DNA of 64,000 bases from Phascolarctobacterium sp. ET69 (GTDB taxonomy: Bacteria > Bacillota > Negativicutes > Acidaminococcales > Acidaminococcaceae): positions 475,268 through 539,267 of the forward strand of contig NZ_JAMBLR010000001.1 of assembly GCF_023336935.1 (NCBI RefSeq), read 5' to 3'. Positions 22,090-30,430 of the stretch are shown in pieces. A program made the position numbers and the translations under genes. How positions within the stretch are numbered: position 1 is the first letter of the stretch; every line of letters starts with the position of its first letter. Below the pieces are notes generated by a model. That model made no database searches. It was not told the origin of the DNA and saw only the letters and a program-made list of their open reading frames with translations.

Positions 22090-22528
22090 ATTTTTTGTAG
22101 TATCCACGCACCTTGTTTTTAACGATTGTCACTTTCAAGGCCGCTTCGCGTTCCAAACGATTTTCAGCAACTTGTCTGGTCATCGTTTCGGCCGTAATCT
22201 CTACATCATACAGTTCCGACAAAAGATGCTCGCGTGTTTCTTTTGTTGGATTTTTTCTGTAATCTGCCAACGCTTCTTTAACCTCGTTAAATTCTTCTTC
22301 CAACTTTACTATCTGTTCTTCCGGTGTGTAGCTAATAAATTTATAACAAGGTTCAATGCGCGTGCCATGCTTAACTTTGCTCATTTTTTGACGGCGGCGA
22401 TATAATTCGCTAATAATGTCGCTTAATACCGGCACCGAAATGGTTACATGTGTGCTTTTGCAGTTTTTAAGCAATGCAAGCAAATTTTTAATTCTGCTTT
22501 TTTTGTCAATAGTGATTTTACTTTCCAT
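22088..22528 (-). CDS. MazG-like nucleotide pyrophosphohydrolase-fold protein
   Basis: A 146-aa protein. The frame is open far upstream over the ssb gene, but ATG 22528 with AAAGGAG is the natural start. The C-terminal half has EEQIVKLEEEFNEVKEAL and HLLSELYDVEIT, the E-x-x-E...E-x-x-D metal-binding pattern of the all-alpha NTP-PPase (MazG/dUTPase) fold. It may clean or rebalance nucleotide pools during phage replication. Confidence 0.75.
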   Translation of the reverse strand: MESKITIDKKSRIKNLLALLKNCKSTHVTISVPVLSDIISELYRRRQKMSKVKHGTRIEPCYKFISYTPEEQIVKLEEEFNEVKEALADYRKNPTKETREHLLSELYDVEITAETMTRQVAENRLEREAALKVTIVKNKVRGYYKK

Positions 22529-22541
22529 GTTTATCGCTCCT

Positions 22542-23006
22542 TTAAAACGGAATTTCTTCATCAAATGCAAACGGTACGTGTTCATTTTCCGAAACAGTGC
22601 CGTATTTTTCAGTACGCGCACGTTCAAAGTCATCAAAGTTGGCTGGATTGTTATAGCTTCCGGCATTATTACCCTTCTGTTGGCTATCTTTCGCTGGCCA
22701 TTGCCATTCAACATTACGGGCAACCAACTCCGTATAATACTTTTTAGTTCCATCACGGCCGTCAAAGCTATTTATATGAGTTGAACCGCTAACATAAACC
22801 ATTTGTCCTTTATTAAGATTGTTACCGACTAACTCTGCGGTTTTTCCAAAACATTTAACATTGAAAAAGTCGCTTTCATATTCTCCAGCTTGATTTTTAT
22901 AATCTCTGCGAACGGCCACGGTAAAACTTGTTACTGTTTTGCCGGTTTGCGAAAACCTTACTTCCGGGTCTCTCGTCAATCTGCCGCTTATAATATGCAC
23001 ATTCAT
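22542..23006 (-). CDS. ssb: single-stranded DNA-binding protein
   Basis: A 154-aa OB-fold protein: MNVHIISGRLTRDPEVRF, FTVAVRRDYKNQAGEYESDFF, a GQMVYVSGSTHI strand, a Gln/Asn/Ser linker and the acidic tip DEEIPF that recruits partner replication proteins. It coats single-stranded DNA in phage replication. It begins directly after the helicase-methyltransferase stop. Standard length. Confidence 0.95.
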   Translation of the reverse strand: MNVHIISGRLTRDPEVRFSQTGKTVTSFTVAVRRDYKNQAGEYESDFFNVKCFGKTAELVGNNLNKGQMVYVSGSTHINSFDGRDGTKKYYTELVARNVEWQWPAKDSQQKGNNAGSYNNPANFDDFERARTEKYGTVSENEHVPFAFDEEIPF

Positions 23007-23008
23007 TT

Positions 23009-25516
23009 TTATGCTCCTTCCTGCTCGATAAAATCAAACAATGTAGGCTCGCCGCGCTGCATCTCTGCTGTTTGCAAATATCCAACGCCGTCCCTGAAAT
23101 AATCTGCTGACAACTCTATGCCGATGCCAAAACGTTCTTTCTGTACGGCCACCAGCGGCACCGTCATCAGGCCGCCAAATGGGTCAAGCACAACATCACC
23201 CGGATTGCTGTAACGGTTAATAAGCCTTTCGACTATATCAAGCTGGAGCGGGCACACGTGCATTTGCGCACGCTTACGACTTTGACTTGTGTTCAGCGTC
23301 CGCATACGGTTTATATCGTCCCAAACATCCATATTCCAACTACCCGGCGCAACTACCATAAACGATGCCGGAAGTTTACCGTTTTCGTCCAGCCGTTTTG
23401 CAAGTGCTACATGTTCTTCGTAGCTATACACGTTCTCGCGGCTGTATTTGCGGTATACGGCTTGAAGATTATCTACAGGTATACTTTGTAGTTCAGCCTT
23501 CGTTAACAGCCTGTTGCCGCTGCTACGCCAAAATCCGTGGGCATCTATCTGCCATTGGGCGCGTGTATAATCTGCTTTATCTTTCGTTACCGGCACATCT
23601 GCATACGCCCTGCTTGTATCGGTCGGCAGTTTTCTAAACAGCAGTATATATTCCGGGCAGCCAACGCCCATTTTAGTGCCGTCCTTGCATTGCTCCGTCC
23701 AACCAAGCCTGTAAGTCTGATTATTTTCGCGGACCACATCGGTCACAACCGTTATCATGCCAAAGTACATAAATCCGTGCTCCATATAGTGTTTAATGCA
23801 CATCGCATGGAAAGGTTCCATGGTCGGCATTCCTGTACCGGTAGCATTACCAAACAGCACACGGTCTTTAACATGGCAGGCAAATACTCTGCCCGGCCTA
23901 AGAATACGCAGCAGGTTAGGCGTTAAATAATTCATCTGTTCAAAGAAGCGCTGCGTGTTTTGGTTATGCCCGAAGTCATTATAGGTGGCCGTGTACTCGT
24001 AATGATTGCTAAACGGTATGCTTGTTACAATCAAGTCAACGCTGTTATCCGGCATGTTTTCTGTTTCTAAAATGCAGTCATTGTTAACTGCTTTATAGTA
24101 TTTGCCGCTTACTTCCACTCTTTCCACTCCCATCGTTCGCGCCAGCTTATCAATAAGCGATGTATTGGCAAGCCCGTATTTTTTTATTATTTCCGTCATT
24201 TTATCGGCCATGTAGGTATGCTGTTTCCATTTTTGCAGTAACACGCGCAATATTTCCTGTTCTTCCTCGGTGTAGATGATGTCGATAATAACCTTTTCCG
24301 TTTGCATAAACCGGTAAATGCGGTGTATAGCTTGGATAAAATCGTTAAACTCATAATCTATGCCTAAAAAGATAGCGCGGTGGCAATGATACTGGAAATT
24401 ACAGCCCTGCCCGGACAGCGATTTTTTCGTTGCCAACAACCTGCTTTCGCCTTTGGCAAAGCCTATAACCCGCTTTTCGCGGATGTCATAGTCCTGACTG
24501 CCGTATACCTCAACAGCTTCCGGCAACGCCTTTTTTATTGCATGGCGTTCAGCTTCAAGGTCATGCCACAGTATAAAATGTTCATCCGGATTAGCTTCGA
24601 CAATGTCCACCATTTTCGCAACTCGGGCATCTATGCTATCGCGTTTAATTTTTGCTGCATCTTTTAAGCTAACCGCGGCATCAGCAAGTAATTTGACCTG
24701 CCCATCTTTTTCCGTGTCGATGTCCTTATGCTGATAGCTGACGGCGTGGTAATTTATTTCCATCGGCGGCAGTGCATAACCAGTATCGTTATATCCCAAA
24801 TCGCTGGGCTTTGTAATGAACAGCGACCAACTACTAAGCCACAACCAAAATTCCTGCTCTTTATGCGGGTACAGCGTCAAGTTATTGGCTTTGGTACTAT
24901 CGCGTTGAAAAAACCTTGTCAGCGCCTGCCCGGTGTCCATAATCTCTAAAAAGCCGGCATAATGTATCAGTTCCTTATAACGGTTTGGAGAAGGCGTTGC
25001 CGTGGCTACCAGCTTATACGGCACGCCTTTAAATTTTTCAGTAAAAGTCTGATAGGTTTTACTGCCATAATCACGCAGGCAGCTTGCTTCGTCTAATGCG
25101 GTCGCTGTAAAATACGTTGGGTCAATATCTCCGTCACGAACGCGCTCATAATTTGTTATCACAATCTGTGTTTCAGCCGCTTTTACCTCGGCCATTGTAC
25201 GCACATACTGCGGCGCTGGAATGCCAAGCAGTTCCTGCGCATCTTTGGTAAACTCCTGCCGTACTCCCAGGGGCATTACTATTAAAGCCTTGCCGCCCTT
25301 TTCGGCTGTTATAATCCGGCACCATTCTAATTCTTGCACTGTCTTGCCCAGTCCAAAGGCTTCAAAAAGTGCCCTGCGGCCACCTTTGACCGCCCACATT
25401 ACCGCATCACGCTGGTGCGGTTTCAATGCCGGGTTTATTTTTTCTTTGCTGATTTCAAAGCCCGTTTCCGGTGCAAATGCTACTTTACTCAGCAAAAAAT
25501 CCTGATAGCTTATCAT
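23009..25516 (-). CDS. SNF2-type helicase fused to a DNA methyltransferase-like domain
   Basis: An 835-aa fusion. Residues about 25-450 are a superfamily 2 motor: FGLGKTVQELEW (motif I), LDEAS (motif II), VATATPSPNRYKE (motif III) and QAIHRIYRFMQ (motif VI). Residues about 475-835 resemble a beta-class DNA methyltransferase, with LIVTSIPFSNHYEY at the catalytic position where (D/N/S)PPY is normal, and a C-terminal VVLDPFGGLMTVP AdoMet loop. Such fusions occur in early regions of Bacillota phages; they may remodel or modify phage DNA. The TSIPF variant raises doubt about methylation activity. It overlaps the upstream gene by 4 nt. Confidence 0.85.
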   Translation of the reverse strand: MISYQDFLLSKVAFAPETGFEISKEKINPALKPHQRDAVMWAVKGGRRALFEAFGLGKTVQELEWCRIITAEKGGKALIVMPLGVRQEFTKDAQELLGIPAPQYVRTMAEVKAAETQIVITNYERVRDGDIDPTYFTATALDEASCLRDYGSKTYQTFTEKFKGVPYKLVATATPSPNRYKELIHYAGFLEIMDTGQALTRFFQRDSTKANNLTLYPHKEQEFWLWLSSWSLFITKPSDLGYNDTGYALPPMEINYHAVSYQHKDIDTEKDGQVKLLADAAVSLKDAAKIKRDSIDARVAKMVDIVEANPDEHFILWHDLEAERHAIKKALPEAVEVYGSQDYDIREKRVIGFAKGESRLLATKKSLSGQGCNFQYHCHRAIFLGIDYEFNDFIQAIHRIYRFMQTEKVIIDIIYTEEEQEILRVLLQKWKQHTYMADKMTEIIKKYGLANTSLIDKLARTMGVERVEVSGKYYKAVNNDCILETENMPDNSVDLIVTSIPFSNHYEYTATYNDFGHNQNTQRFFEQMNYLTPNLLRILRPGRVFACHVKDRVLFGNATGTGMPTMEPFHAMCIKHYMEHGFMYFGMITVVTDVVRENNQTYRLGWTEQCKDGTKMGVGCPEYILLFRKLPTDTSRAYADVPVTKDKADYTRAQWQIDAHGFWRSSGNRLLTKAELQSIPVDNLQAVYRKYSRENVYSYEEHVALAKRLDENGKLPASFMVVAPGSWNMDVWDDINRMRTLNTSQSRKRAQMHVCPLQLDIVERLINRYSNPGDVVLDPFGGLMTVPLVAVQKERFGIGIELSADYFRDGVGYLQTAEMQRGEPTLFDFIEQEGA

Positions 25517-26055
25517 ACCGCCTGCGGCAGTGCCATAGGTTCATCGGCACCTTCGATTAACTCGGCATCCTGCGGTTCTTTTACTTCTTCAGCAAACAGG
25601 CTTGTTTGTGCACGTTCACCTTCTACATACAGGTTTGCTTCATGAATAAGTTCTTCGATATCATCACGCATATCTGCCGACATCAGTACTTTTTCATCAT
25701 CCGGCATATCCGGGTTATACATACACTCGATTTTATTCGGCGTGTTAAGGTTCAGCGGCGCATTACTGTTTTGCAGTTCCATCCCGGCAATAATAACGCA
25801 GCCCATAACATCATCCTCGCCGCCGTAATTAAGGCTTATACCCCGGACGATAATTCTTTCGGCATATTCCGCCGGAAGTTCGCAAATATCTGTTACATGC
25901 GTTTTAAATACTTCAAGGCTTTTTAAAAAATTAGGATGAGGCGCTTCCGTACACTTCATGGTGTACTCGTCCAACAGCTGTTTGCCGCTTTTATACTCTA
26001 AATGAACCATTCCCTTTTTAGGGTCAAATTTAATTTTCGTAAATCTTCTATCCAT
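25513..26055 (-). CDS. conserved phage early hypothetical protein
   Basis: A 180-aa protein with a beta-rich first half (FTKIKFDPKKGMVHLEYKSG), a GGEDDVMGCVIIAGM segment, and an acidic, probably disordered C-terminus from about residue 140. It is located between the helicase-loader-like gene and the helicase-methyltransferase fusion and overlaps the latter (ATGA). No function recognised. Confidence 0.72.
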   Translation of the reverse strand: MDRRFTKIKFDPKKGMVHLEYKSGKQLLDEYTMKCTEAPHPNFLKSLEVFKTHVTDICELPAEYAERIIVRGISLNYGGEDDVMGCVIIAGMELQNSNAPLNLNTPNKIECMYNPDMPDDEKVLMSADMRDDIEELIHEANLYVEGERAQTSLFAEEVKEPQDAELIEGADEPMALPQAV

Positions 26056-26064
26056 GGCTACCTC

Positions 26065-26742
26065 CTAGTATTGCTGGCACATATCTCGGTAATATACCGA
26101 TCGCGTATAGCCAAAGTATTTATTTACTTGTATGCCTGGCTCATGGCCGCAGGTTGGGCAATTTCTTCTGCCCTGGCATTTCTTTGCACAAAACTCTTTT
26201 TCGCGCTTATAGTTGGCAATATCGACATAGTTAAAGCGCAGCCATTCTTCGCTTGCGTCCGGGAAAACCTGCCGTCCAAAAGCCAAAACATCTTCGTCAA
26301 ACTGTGGGTTAAGTTTTTCTCCGCGCGTCATCTTTGCTAATATTTCAGCAATAATGGCTTTATTACGCTGCCGTTGGCTTTGTGTAAAAGCCGCGCTAAA
26401 ATCTGCACGTGCCTGTTCTTCGCGCTGCCGTTGTTCTTCTACCGTTTCCCGGCGAACCTGTTCTTCCGCCCAGTCGATAGCATCGGCCATTTCCTTTTCG
26501 TTCGGCCAGAACCCCGTCATAGTTACAACCTTTTTGCAAGCACGGTGGAAAACTTCCGGCGCAACAACCTTATACAGGTCATACCAGGTTTCAGCCAAGC
26601 GCAGCACTTCGGCTTTCAGCGCAGCCGTCTTTTCCTCAGCAGTAGCAAAAAGGCTTTCTGTCATTTTGGGTGAACGTTTCAATTCACGAAAGTACTTAAA
26701 TGCCAATGCAATATCCTTTTTGGTCAACTCCTGATTAGGCAT
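26065..26742 (-). CDS. replicative helicase loader/inhibitor-like protein
   Basis: A 225-aa protein. The N-terminus, with LAETWYDLYKVVAPEVFHRACKKVV followed by GFWPNEKEMADAI, resembles the helical G39P-type helicase loader/inhibitor layout. A long charged helix follows (residues about 90-130). Near the C-terminus CAKKCQGRRNCPTC gives a four-Cys zinc site of the kind found at the N-terminus of DnaC/DnaI loaders, but no AAA+ ATPase domain follows. Start ATG 26742 overlaps the initiator stop. It probably works with the DnaD-like protein; this is inferred from position. Confidence 0.62.
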   Translation of the reverse strand: MPNQELTKKDIALAFKYFRELKRSPKMTESLFATAEEKTAALKAEVLRLAETWYDLYKVVAPEVFHRACKKVVTMTGFWPNEKEMADAIDWAEEQVRRETVEEQRQREEQARADFSAAFTQSQRQRNKAIIAEILAKMTRGEKLNPQFDEDVLAFGRQVFPDASEEWLRFNYVDIANYKREKEFCAKKCQGRRNCPTCGHEPGIQVNKYFGYTRSVYYRDMCQQY

Positions 26743-27613
26743 TATCATCACCTCCGATGATTTCGTCTAACACATCATCAAAAGCATTGTTTCCGGCAGT
26801 TCTGTCTGGCTTTTCTTTCAGCCTTTTAAGCACCGCCGCCAAATAACGCCATATCTTAGCACCTTTATAGCTTGCATTGCTTGCTGTTATATCAACGCCC
26901 TGCTTAAATAGCTTTTCGCCATAATCTTGTATCAGTGTTGCTACAAACTCCCGCTCTACAATTCCTGTAAATGGGTGTATACGCTTTTGGTAATATTTAA
27001 TACATTCAGCAAATTCATTTTCAGCAAGTGTGTGTTGTTGGTTAACCTGCTTTCCATTTTCGGTTTGCTTATTGTTTATACAAGTAAGACTATTATTATT
27101 ACTCTCACTATTACTAGATACTAGATACAAGCTACTAGGCATCCTTGGCGTGTCCATGGTATTACCTTGGTCTGTCCTTGGTATGCCCATAACCTGCCCT
27201 TGGCTTTCCACTTCCGCAGAGCCGCTCTCCATGCGGCTTTCAGCTGTTGGTGGCGGCAATGTGCTTGCTGATTCATTACGGTGTGGATGTTGATATTTCG
27301 TAAAATTTACAACCTGTATAATACCAACGTCAGCCTTTGGCGTGTCCATGGTATTACCTTGGTCTGTCCTTGGTATGTCCACCTTGTACCGTTTAATAAA
27401 ACCTGCGTTTTGTAGTTGGTTAAGTAAATCATCAACATCGCAATTATCATACGGTAATATTTCCGCTTTAATTTTCTTAGGTCTATCCTCAAGGCGGCCT
27501 TCACGGTCAGCAATTACCCAAAGCCCGGCAAAAAGCAGACGCCCCAGCGGAGTAATATCTGCTAATTCATCATTAGTAAAAAAGCCCGGGTTAATTTGTC
27601 GCGTTCTTTTCAT
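26735..27613 (-). CDS. DnaD-like phage replication initiation protein
   Basis: A 292-aa protein. The N-terminal winged-helix region contains RQINPGFFTNDELADITPLGRLLF and ADREGRLEDRPKKIKAEI, typical of phage replication initiators. The C-terminal 90 residues (ECIKYYQKRIHPF, IWRYLAAVLKRL) resemble a DnaD domain that would recruit helicase. The linker carries two copies of IPRTDQGNTMDTP encoded by a 41-bp direct repeat, which may form the replication origin. It overlaps both neighbours. Confidence 0.82.
   Translation of the reverse strand: MKRTRQINPGFFTNDELADITPLGRLLFAGLWVIADREGRLEDRPKKIKAEILPYDNCDVDDLLNQLQNAGFIKRYKVDIPRTDQGNTMDTPKADVGIIQVVNFTKYQHPHRNESASTLPPPTAESRMESGSAEVESQGQVMGIPRTDQGNTMDTPRMPSSLYLVSSNSESNNNSLTCINNKQTENGKQVNQQHTLAENEFAECIKYYQKRIHPFTGIVEREFVATLIQDYGEKLFKQGVDITASNASYKGAKIWRYLAAVLKRLKEKPDRTAGNNAFDDVLDEIIGGDDNA
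27143..27377. repeat. iteron-like repeats inside the initiator gene (candidate phage origin)
   Basis: A perfect 41-bp direct repeat occupies 27145-27185 and 27337-27377. Inside, CCTTGG starts at 27143, 27165, 27176 and 27198, and again at 27357 and 27368 (with a CTTTGG variant near 27335). The spacings are 11 or 22 bp, close to whole helical turns. Iterons within the initiator gene mark the origin in lambdoid and other phages. Repeats are seen; origin function is inferred. Confidence 0.55.
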
Positions 27614-27897
27614 GGCCTGTCCCTCGTACCTTGCAAATATTTTTCTACCTGTAATCGTATTTCTTCGCTTTTCTTTCCAGAGTGCCGTTCATGATGACAG
27701 CGCATACATAAAAGCACCATTTTATCAAGTTCATCACTTTTCCGGCTGCCCTGTGGCTCATGGTGCGGTTTTACTCCATCTTCAACCCATGCGCCGCAGA
27801 TAATACATTCGTGGTTGTCACGCTTATAAACAGCCTCTACCAATTTCTTTAACGGTACGCCTTTTAGGCGCACCGTTGTTGCTTTGGGTATCATCAT
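27610..27897 (-). CDS. HNH endonuclease
   Basis: A 95-aa protein with the HNH fold: VYKRDNHECIICGAW (first zinc Cys pair), KPHHEPQGSRKSDELDKMVLLC (catalytic His region) and CMRCHHERHSG. It sits between the RecA-like ATPase and the initiator, not at the packaging end where terminase-linked HNH proteins usually are, so its role may be in replication or recombination. Start overlaps the previous stop (ATGATG). Confidence 0.85.
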   Translation of the reverse strand: MMIPKATTVRLKGVPLKKLVEAVYKRDNHECIICGAWVEDGVKPHHEPQGSRKSDELDKMVLLCMRCHHERHSGKKSEEIRLQVEKYLQGTRDRP

Positions 27898-28952
27898 TGC
27901 CCTTCACCAAAAAAGGCATCTAAAACTGCTTGTTCGTCATCATTCGACGCATCCTGCAAAGGTTTTGTTTCTACCGCCGCAGGCGCTGGCTTTTGTGCTT
28001 CTGCCGGTTTTTCTGACGCAGTCGGTGTATTCACCTGCTGTTTTTCCTGCATAGCCTTATGCGCCAATACAGCCTGTATAAACGGCTTTGCATCGGCATA
28101 ATCGCGATGGTTTAACATCTGCTGCAACATTGCTGTTTCAAGTTCAGTAACATTTTTATAGCCGCCCCTGGTAAGCACTTTGCAGTAGTCTTCACCAACC
28201 AGCACATACGGCCGTGCATTTTGCTGCACAGACTGCTGCACTGCCGCCGTACTTTGTGCCGGCGCTTCAACGCCGCCGTCAATCCACTGGCGTATAAGTT
28301 CGCCGGTTTCCGGCGTAATAGGCTCAATTTTGCCTTCAAAAAGCCCTGTGCGGTCTTTAGAAGCTATGGCATAATGGCGTTCACGGTCGATATCAAAAAC
28401 GATTGTAAACTCATATTCCATGCCGTCACGCTGTATCGGTGCAAGCCCCACCTTTACCGGCACTTTTTTGCCGCGCTCGTTTTCCTGCAATTCGTATGCC
28501 GTTTTACTGCGCATACAAACAATAACGTGCATTTTACATTGCAGAATTGTATCAACCAACCTGTTATGTTCCGGCGTTACATTACGCCACGCCGTATAAC
28601 TGTTATTGCTTCTGCTGGTTGCCGCCTGCTTGTCTACCATCTCCAGCACGCCGCCCTGGCCGCTCCAAGCATGGGAAAGACTGTCAATAATAAGCACGTT
28701 ATAACCTTCCCTTTCGGCTTCCTTAATAGCGTTTATATACGCTGCAGGGCTAAACGGTGGGGCAAGTACAGCAACATCGTAATCAGCAATATCCGCATAC
28801 ATTTCGCCACTGCCGTTTTCTGTATCAATCATCGCAACGCGGCCACCTAAACCTTTGGCTAATAAAATAGCAGAATATGTTTTACCGCTACCAGATACGC
28901 CGCATAAAGCCATTTTTAAATACGCTTTTTTGCGTTCAGCTTTTTTAAACAT
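27894..28952 (-). CDS. RecA/Sak4-like phage ATPase
   Basis: A 352-aa protein with Walker A GVSGSGKTYS at about residue 18, MIDTENGSGEM, Walker B VLIIDSLSHAW and a VKVGLAPIQRDGMEYEF segment, the layout of phage RecA-fold ATPases related to Sak4 annealing proteins. A disordered Ala/Gln/Pro-rich region (about 290-335) precedes an acidic C-terminal tip. It probably acts with SSB in recombination-dependent replication. It is adjacent to a Gam-like protein. Confidence 0.8.
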   Translation of the reverse strand: MFKKAERKKAYLKMALCGVSGSGKTYSAILLAKGLGGRVAMIDTENGSGEMYADIADYDVAVLAPPFSPAAYINAIKEAEREGYNVLIIDSLSHAWSGQGGVLEMVDKQAATSRSNNSYTAWRNVTPEHNRLVDTILQCKMHVIVCMRSKTAYELQENERGKKVPVKVGLAPIQRDGMEYEFTIVFDIDRERHYAIASKDRTGLFEGKIEPITPETGELIRQWIDGGVEAPAQSTAAVQQSVQQNARPYVLVGEDYCKVLTRGGYKNVTELETAMLQQMLNHRDYADAKPFIQAVLAHKAMQEKQQVNTPTASEKPAEAQKPAPAAVETKPLQDASNDDEQAVLDAFFGEGQ

Positions 28953-28965
28953 TCAAAATCACCTC

Positions 28966-29520
28966 TCAATTAATTTTGCTGTAAAACACATCTGGTTTTT
29001 CCTCAAATGTTACGCCGTCAACAATCTCGCCGTCAGCGGTAATAAACCTGCCGTCAACAGCAGTCAAAGTCTTTTTAAACTCACCCCATTTAACCGTTTC
29101 CTTGGTTTCAATAAATTCCGGCGCACTTTCTTTAACAAATGCTTTCAGTGCTTCATCGTCCTTTTTAATTTCTGCCGGCATAGCCTTAAAACCAATCGTG
29201 CCGCTAGGCAGCTTAATGCTTTTCTTCTTTTTCTGCCCTTCCAGCTGTTCCCTTGCATACGGCATTAAAAGGCTCTCAAAATAACCTTTATCGCCATCAA
29301 ACTGCTCCTTAGCATCAGCTAAAAAAGCATCTAATTTTGCTTTTTCTGACTCTACATAAGCCTTAATTTCCTCGTACCTTACCTTTGCGCGGCTGATTTT
29401 TTTCAGGCACCATTCCGCGCCGCTCAAGTCTTTTACCTTAAACCTTTCATCGGTAGCGGATGCTAAAGCATTAACGCCCTGTTCTTCAAATACTTCGATT
29501 TTTTCTGCTGCGGTTTGCAT
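28966..29520 (-). CDS. Gam-like host-nuclease inhibitor family protein
   Basis: A 184-aa helical protein: an N-terminal coiled coil (YEEIKAYVESEKAKLDAFL), a FESLLMPYAREQLEG segment, KKKSIKLPSGTIGFK (the characteristic SxxTxxGxx beta hairpin), and WGEFKKTLTAVDGRFIT. This matches the Mu Gam-like family, which binds DNA ends and shields them from host nucleases. ATG 29520 has GGAGG upstream; an earlier ATG would overlap the zinc-finger ORF. Function inferred from family. Confidence 0.78.
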   Translation of the reverse strand: MQTAAEKIEVFEEQGVNALASATDERFKVKDLSGAEWCLKKISRAKVRYEEIKAYVESEKAKLDAFLADAKEQFDGDKGYFESLLMPYAREQLEGQKKKKSIKLPSGTIGFKAMPAEIKKDDEALKAFVKESAPEFIETKETVKWGEFKKTLTAVDGRFITADGEIVDGVTFEEKPDVFYSKIN

Positions 29521-29662
29521 GTTTCTTCCTCCGTTTCTTTTTCTTAGGTTTTTGCGCGTATTTTGTTTCACATATTGGGCAAATATAATGGTCCAGATAC
29601 TTAACTAAATCTGATAAAATCCATTCTCTTAGGCATATTACGCAAGTTGCTCTTTGGGACAT
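29486..29662 (-). CDS. nested 58-aa zinc-finger protein
   Basis: A complete frame starting at ATG 29662 inside the end of the upstream gene (with AAAGG about 8 nt upstream) and ending inside the Gam-like gene. The protein has TCVICLREW and YICPICETKY, two CxxC pairs 18 residues apart, followed by a very basic tail (KPKKKKRRKKH). The motif and the otherwise empty 117-bp gap support a real gene. Likely nucleic-acid binding. Confidence 0.68.
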   Translation of the reverse strand: MSQRATCVICLREWILSDLVKYLDHYICPICETKYAQKPKKKKRRKKHANRSRKNRSI

Positions 29663-29832
29663 CCGTACAGCCTTTCATCAAAATATGCCTTGGAGATTTT
29701 ACCTGCTGGCGGTAAAATGTACCCTTTGTCGGCCATCTCGTCCCGCAGTTCGCGAATAACTTTATACGCATAACTATCAGCGCATTCTAAAATACGCTTA
29801 ACATCTTCTTTATCATAAAAAGCTGACGCCAT
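29638..29832 (-). CDS. excisionase-like small HTH protein
   Basis: A 64-aa protein: YDKEDVKRILECADSYAYKVIRELRDEMADKG, then GKISKAYFDERLYG. The helix-turn-helix plus a short wing containing K-x-YF-x-E-R fits the excisionase/MerR-like superfamily found in early phage operons. ATG 29832 with AAAGGAG is preferred to one two codons earlier. Whether it acts in excision is unknown. Confidence 0.65.
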   Translation of the reverse strand: MASAFYDKEDVKRILECADSYAYKVIRELRDEMADKGYILPPAGKISKAYFDERLYGCPKEQLA

Positions 29833-29874
29833 TTGCATTTCTCCTTTCGGCGTGATAGAATAAAAATGTAGTTG

Positions 29875-30393
29875 CTATTGGTTGTGGCATAAACTACCTG
29901 AAATAGTCAGCGTTGCAGCGCTGGCTATTTTTTTATTGCTTAAAAGCTGTTTATTACGGTAAACCCATAACTCCATGTCGCTTATAGCTTGTTTGACTTC
30001 GCGTATATCTTCCAATGTTTCCGCGAAGTCTTTTTCTTCTTCCAGCCCCACCCTGTCATCAACCGCAATGCTTAACACATTGGCCAGCCTTGTATTTAAC
30101 GCTGTAACTGCCGCATATAACCTGCAAGCAGACTGTGCAAGGCTTACTTCGTGGTATTTGCTGTAATGACAAGCTGTGCCAACCGGGCAAGCCGATGTGC
30201 AAAACCATTTAAGCGCCTGGTACTTTTTTAACCCCAGAGCTTCGGCCAGTCTTAAAACCATTTGCGGATTTGCCGCTGATGGATTTTCTAAAATTCTGCT
30301 GACGGTTGAACGGTGCATTGCCGCTTCTTCTGCGACTGTTTCCTGCGTCAAATGCTCTGCTTGAAGCAGTTCTTTTAACACATCCTCCACCAC
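29875..30393 (-). CDS. XRE-family phage regulatory protein
   Basis: A 172-aa protein with an N-terminal helix-turn-helix (LTQETVAEEAAMHRSTVSRILENP, MVLRLAEALGL), a SACPVGTACHYSKYHE cysteine segment and a helical C-terminal region with an acidic coiled coil. It probably regulates part of the early region. The start is uncertain: GTG 30393 or GTG 30381, the latter eight bases from AAAGGTGG. A perfect 16-bp palindrome lies 22 bp upstream and may be its operator. Confidence 0.75.
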   Translation of the reverse strand: MVEDVLKELLQAEHLTQETVAEEAAMHRSTVSRILENPSAANPQMVLRLAEALGLKKYQALKWFCTSACPVGTACHYSKYHEVSLAQSACRLYAAVTALNTRLANVLSIAVDDRVGLEEEKDFAETLEDIREVKQAISDMELWVYRNKQLLSNKKIASAATLTISGSLCHNQ

Positions 30394-30414
30394 CTTTCCA
30401 TTTACAATTAAGGT

Positions 30415-30430
30415 ATGAGTTTAAACTCAT
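30415..30430. promoter_or_regulatory. 16-bp perfect palindrome, candidate operator
   Basis: ATGAGTTTAAACTCAT is fully symmetric. It spans the stop region of the LysM gene and lies just upstream of the XRE regulator gene, so it may be that regulator's binding site. Confidence 0.4.

Noticed and set aside
22529..22765. N-terminal extension of the MazG-like frame over ssb
   Set aside because: The upstream 79 codons overlap conserved ssb in another frame, and a good Shine-Dalgarno marks ATG 22528.
30209..30430. 73-codon leftward frame overlapping the XRE regulator
   Set aside because: Same strand but different frame, Arg/Ser-rich; the regulator frame has a clear HTH.
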